Below are positions 61,601 to 64,000 of a stretch of DNA of 64,000 nt, one piece after another. The notes under the pieces were generated by a model. The model did no database searches, was not told where the DNA came from, and saw only the letters and a list, made by a program, of their open reading frames with translations. Origin of the DNA: Isochrysis galbana. Taxonomy: Eukaryota; Haptophyta; Isochrysidales; Isochrysidaceae. How positions within the stretch are numbered: position 1 is the first letter of the stretch; each line of letters begins with the position of its first letter. Both the position numbers and the translations under genes were made by a program. The DNA is taken from contig CM030940.1 of the NCBI GenBank assembly GCA_018136815.1, forward strand, positions 2,835,915 through 2,899,914. The letters run 5' to 3'.

Positions 61601-61722
61601 TTGAGGCACCCACTGGCGAAGTTTTTCAAACTCGGGCGGAGGCCGTACTTCATGCAGCTACGCAATTAGAGCGCACTGTGGGTGGCCAAGGAAAGATGCC
61701 CTTCGCCAGGCAGTTGATGTGA
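58657..61722 (+). CDS. Multidomain chromatin protein: C2H2 finger, AT-hooks, TFIIS-N-like fold, PHD finger
   Basis: A single frame of 1021 residues from ATG 58657 (MASPLPRAVAEP). Domains in order: disordered N-terminus; a region with HIFTCGGDRWTYHAAG; a C2H2 finger at about 369-396 (CMCQFPNCNKIFAHADGC, then KHARKWH); AT-hook KGRPPKRKRARQR at about 459; a helical domain at about 618-731 (IEWFVGMWWKHL to AETAERVFQVF) resembling the TFIIS N-terminal/LW domain; a second AT-hook RRGRPPK at about 796; a PHD finger at about 833-888 (LGCVCGTDRHL, WVQCERCHRWCHGECTGM, HFFCARC); and a C-terminal piece GWRLTCKDDSG...FEAPTGEVFQTRAEA that recalls methyl-CpG-binding-like domains. PHD plus AT-hooks imply a nuclear histone- and DNA-binding regulator of transcription (inference). 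The combination is not one known to me. No intron is evident. Confidence 0.85.
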   Translation: MASPLPRAVAEPTDELGMRRGSGGEAEQVDHSDADQYLAHSRGCLKTLQSSVSAAQSTERDLDLVLQALPGKDAAGEEAGRPTRAECTAQFQCNARDASPAHGSHAGAQGGLWGVEHAVSQPRVGVASTEEPTASVDAPAANAPAAAPILGVSHIFTCGGDRWTYHAAGPRTPAKEVQMALTGFKSISWCMPPGPALSSLKKKPSKKRHRDVDHSSFHWGEFWSRNGERRKKKALTCVTADDSSMPMVMASPRPKDGACLGLPYGVATQLNPGEASGERWYRLASAYGPVRSWPVDAKAEEELAGVSVEPCSTSVPREDCRSGDGGGTEYGKAEKLVLDRVRNAIILAPPAAARVPRVAPVVNDPHVSMVCMCQFPNCNKIFAHADGCRKHARKWHNEWLRDLDKMSLRCFRWERAWREGLNHAFQVNRHGAPLPLDVLVSPPKVDKAADEPLVSRQRKGRPPKRKRARQRDLNRERGAGDRDSDAAVTNGSSREQRPRRTEDLAAKGVSSGQAVRAQSASEKGLLSSKMRAAASASSVNTDDKTTAGPALRRASIADAAAAARPGANRGGKAHKLGANAARSANTASSGEQEATEASIVWCKERGAHNAVLPHGATWSMRQIEWFVGMWWKHLANASVSTFETSLSQFSSWASDEHGLESFISWLPKTLKCGEDLVTLQILELLEYAELVPLPRLKRLSELVLQLQAHKDTQIAETAERVFQVFEDVAVPGSPPEAADVPSSSVLERARQPSVVLQTYDTAQHARSGGGSRGRGKERSTGARDDASHVASPKEHRRGRPPKTVATHVNGHGPLSDENDLEAGRESAGSGEDADLGCVCGTDRHLPSNAFSFAGVWVQCERCHRWCHGECTGMTLEEAVAAEHFFCARCAHGRPDNEKEGFSRPQKKPRGRTSKGKMSRASRSGRHPDGSGERFRLHKMGKPRPAASSKIREIDNKLWNGACEQGWRLTCKDDSGSSQSFSFEAPTGEVFQTRAEAVLHAATQLERTVGGQGKMPFARQLM

Positions 61723-61863
61723 GACGAGTACAACTAAACATCGCCGTGTGTGTGTACGAAATCAGATACATGATACAACTAAACATTGCTGTAGGGGGCC
61801 AATGAAAGATATAGTAGTAAATATAAATATAACAGTGTAATACATATTATAGCAGTAGTAGTA

Positions 61864-63153
61864 CTACCTTCGTTCCAAAACTCCAAATTTTTTTAGTTTT
61901 ACATTTCTAGCTCCCACAAACTTCGAATAAATAAAACGCACTTTTAACCGGGGAGTTGCGGGTACATGCTGGCTTAATGGGGTAAGGGATGGGGGGCGCT
62001 CCGAACTCGAAAAACTATTGAAACTGGCCATTTTCCATTTTCAAATGTGGGTGAGTGTGCAATTGGGCTTGCGGGAGCGATTGGCGCGAAAGCTCGTGCC
62101 TCGTGCCTCGCGGCCCATGGCCCATGGCGCGGCTGAAGGTGGCGGAGCCGCCGCAGCACGGCGCTCGCACTGGCGGCGAGTACGAGTGGCAAGGCAGGGG
62201 GCGCAAGAAGAGGAGCTCACCCACCGACGACCCTTCCCCTCCCAGCACGCCTGAAGCGGCTGGGAGCGACGATGAGCACCGTCGCCCAACCAAGCGCCGA
62301 TGCAGCTTTACGCCAAACAAACCGCCAGGCGGCCATTGCGGTGGCGTACGAGCGGCTGCCTGGGCGGAAGAATAGCGCAGAATGGCGTGGAGCCCTCTCT
62401 GAGCTTTGCTCAAAGTATGATGTGGGCGCCCGATACCCCGCGAAGGTTGCGGCGCGTCTCGCGGAGGAAGCAAGCTGCCCAGCTCGCGCAAGGGCACAGG
62501 CGGCAGGCCCATGCGCGCATTGGCGAAGAGGAGGCAGAGGAGCTAGAGAACACCCTTCGCGAGAACGCCTACGACATGACATTCGCCGAGATTGAGGAGG
62601 CTCTGGGGCTTCCTCGAGCCACAGTGTGTCGACACATGAAGAGGAACAAGTGGCGCATCGTGGGTAAGTCGACACGACCCGCTCTGAGCGACGCGATGCG
62701 AGAGGCTCGGTATGAGTGGGCTCAGAAGAACGTAGGGAACCCTTGGGTGGAGCACGTAGACTTGGACGAGGAGTGGTTTTATGTCTATACGCACACAGGC
62801 AAGCTGAAGTTGCCCCCCGGCGCCGAGAAGCCCAAGCAACGGATGTGCTCGAAACGCTTCATCGGTAAGGTGATGCTGTTGTGCGCCATTGCCCGGCCTG
62901 ACGCCCGCCACAACTTTGACGGCCTTGTCGGTGCCTGGAGAGTTTGCGAGCAAGTACCCGCGAGGCGTGGTGACAGGCGCACAGGTTTGAAGAAGGGCGA
63001 GATGCGCACGATCGACGTGGCCATGGACGCCAATAAGTTCTTAATAAGTTCGAGTCCATGATGCGCAGCCTAGTGATCCCCGCCGTTCGGGACAAGCTAA
63101 AGAACGCCAAGACCATCACCGTCCAGATGGATAACGCCACACCCCACAAGAGC
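61864..63153 (+). mobile_element. Tc1/mariner-like transposon, disrupted and carrying a LINE
   Basis: The left end CTACCTTCGTTCCAAAACTC after a TA (61862-61863) resembles Stowaway/mariner inverted repeats. The transposase N-terminus reads from 62272 in one frame (TNRQAAIAVAYERLPGRK) and continues from about 62465 in another: DMTFAEIEEALGLPRATVCR (helix-turn-helix), VDLDEEWFYVYTHTGKLKLP (first catalytic Asp region), KRFIGKVMLLCAIARP. A frame break at 63036-63056 coincides with a near-tandem repeat of AATAAGTTC; beyond it come LVIPAVRDKL and ITVQMDNATPH (second catalytic Asp). The reading is then cut by the LINE at 63154, and the right end is outside the window. It is an inactive copy with at least two frame breaks. 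Confidence 0.82.
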
Positions 63154-64000
63154 AAAAAAAAAAAACTTCTGAAGATTCAGGGCTACACACCTACTATCTA
63201 TGGGACTTCCCTTCGCTATCTACACCGCCCTTATCATCCCTCCCTCCACCTCTTCCCCTGCCCCCCTTCTTTCCTTTTTCTTCGGTTTCCGGGGTCCGGC
63301 CTCGGTGCGCTACCTGAGGCCTGGTTCGGAGTGTGGGGTCCGGGCAGGCCTTCTGGAATTGTCTTTGTTGTCGAGTGTGTCCGTCTGGTCGCTTTTTGTT
63401 TGCTTGGTTTATATCCAAGTTCCATTGTCTCTATCAGCGACTTTGGTAGGTGTATCGATGTTTCAATTTCCTTTGTTCCCTTGTTCTGTGGTCCCCTCGA
63501 CAGCGTGTGCGATCCCCAGCTTGGATGCTAGTTCCACTAGCTCCGCGTTGGGCTTAAGACCGCCTTTGTCGTTTCTGTTGAAAACGGGTCTCAAGTCGTT
63601 CATGTCTATCCTTTTTTTAGGCTGTCTTCCCATGCCCGCTTGGGCGGTTCTCGCCGAGTCGGTTTCTTGTGCGAAGAGGAGTGCTTTACTTAGTGTGGTG
63701 TATCTCTCTATTATTCTTATTAGTATGGATTCTTCCGAGAATTTGATGCCGTCGTAGTGTATCCTATAGAAGTCTGTGAGTATATATCTCCACGCTAATA
63801 GGTATAGTACGTATATCGCTTTCGGGGCGTCTCCTTTTGGGTAGATGAATAGGTTGTCTACAATGGTTTCTTCCCTGTTCCTTTCTAATCCTGGTGTGAA
63901 CCGTGCAATTTTATTCAGTTCGCCTAGGATGTTGGTTATCCCGGGGCATTCGCCTAGGTGTGTCGAGGACTCATCCGTTTCCCCACAAATGCGGCACGTG
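63154..64000 (-). mobile_element. LINE inserted in the mariner transposase, continues past window end
   Basis: Minus-strand frame from the window edge: CRICGETDESSTHLGEC, NKIARFTPGLERNREETIVD, AWRYILTDFYRIHYDG, TAQAGMGRQPKKRIDMNDLR, stop at 63464-63466. This is the ORF2 C-terminus of the same LINE family as 38155-38724, uninterrupted here. About 300 bp of 3' UTR follow, ending in the terminal motif TAGGTGTGTAGCCCTGAATC / TTCAGAAG and a run of 12 T (A on plus, 63154-63165) at the junction with mariner DNA. The intact frame suggests this is one of the younger copies; its 5' part lies beyond the window. Confidence 0.82.

Overview
The window looks like nuclear DNA of a unicellular eukaryotic alga. 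It is GC-rich, and its genes carry short spliceosomal introns (about 60-290 nt, mostly GT-AG, with two probable GC-AG). The gene set mixes animal-like, plant-like and two-component genes: OLA1, topoisomerase VI subunit A, a plant-type peptidyl-serine galactosyltransferase with a ShK domain, a PBK/TOPK-like kinase, a hybrid histidine kinase and TRM13. A haptophyte or similar secondary alga would fit; this is inference, with no marker that proves it. There are two 100-N assembly gaps (19887-19986 and 44987-45086) and many long G/C homopolymers. No tRNA, rRNA or CRISPR array was recognised.

Layout. 1-2086: OLA1 (minus, last exon or exons outside the window), then a palindrome-rich spacer. 3.5-5.5 kb: LINE pieces and an old Ty1/copia fragment. 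5.8-6.7 kb: two-exon EF-hand-like gene. 7.5-11.3 kb: LINE remnants around a small membrane-protein gene. 11.4-13.2 kb: TOP6A. 13.6-14.9 kb: low-complexity DNA and tandem repeats. 15.0-15.6 kb: an MGQY-type gene frame-broken by three 7-8 bp tandem duplications. 16.6-17.5 kb: thioredoxin fusion. 17.8-19.8 kb: deleted LINE, SINE-like repeat, hAT remnant. 20-22.5 kb: galactosyltransferase. 23.5-26.4 kb: possible gene and LINE 5' pieces. 27.5-29.3 kb: TPR co-chaperone-like gene. 31.9-35 kb: coiled-coil protein with a split zinc-binding end. 35.4-37 kb: TTAA-flanked DNA transposon. 37.2-39.5 kb: LINE and SINE-like copies. 39.9-42.5 kb: hybrid histidine kinase. 44.3-45 kb: Ty3/gypsy chromovirus fossil. 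45.6-47.4 kb: 351-bp tandem duplication and an orphan gene. 48.4-50.1 kb: PBK-like kinase. 51.6-52.8 kb: hAT remnant. 53.5-54.7 kb: TRM13. 55.0-56.6 kb: tyrosine-recombinase element with split direct repeats. 58.7-61.7 kb: PHD/AT-hook chromatin protein. 61.9-64 kb: mariner-like element carrying a LINE insertion.

The host genes do not form a pathway. They are independent housekeeping, meiosis/topology, redox, glycosylation, signalling, tRNA-modification and chromatin genes, separated by repeats. One LINE family dominates the repeats: at least ten pieces share a 3' terminal motif, a 5' UTR, or a distinctive Cys-His C-terminus. Several copies are internally deleted, joining the 5' end to the 3' end.

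Most noteworthy: the three frame-shifting microduplications in one host gene; the compact recombinase element with A1 / B1-A2 / B2 repeats; a hairpin next to the LINE start codon whose stem differs between copies but stays perfectly paired; and unusual domain fusions in the thioredoxin, chromatin and kinase genes.
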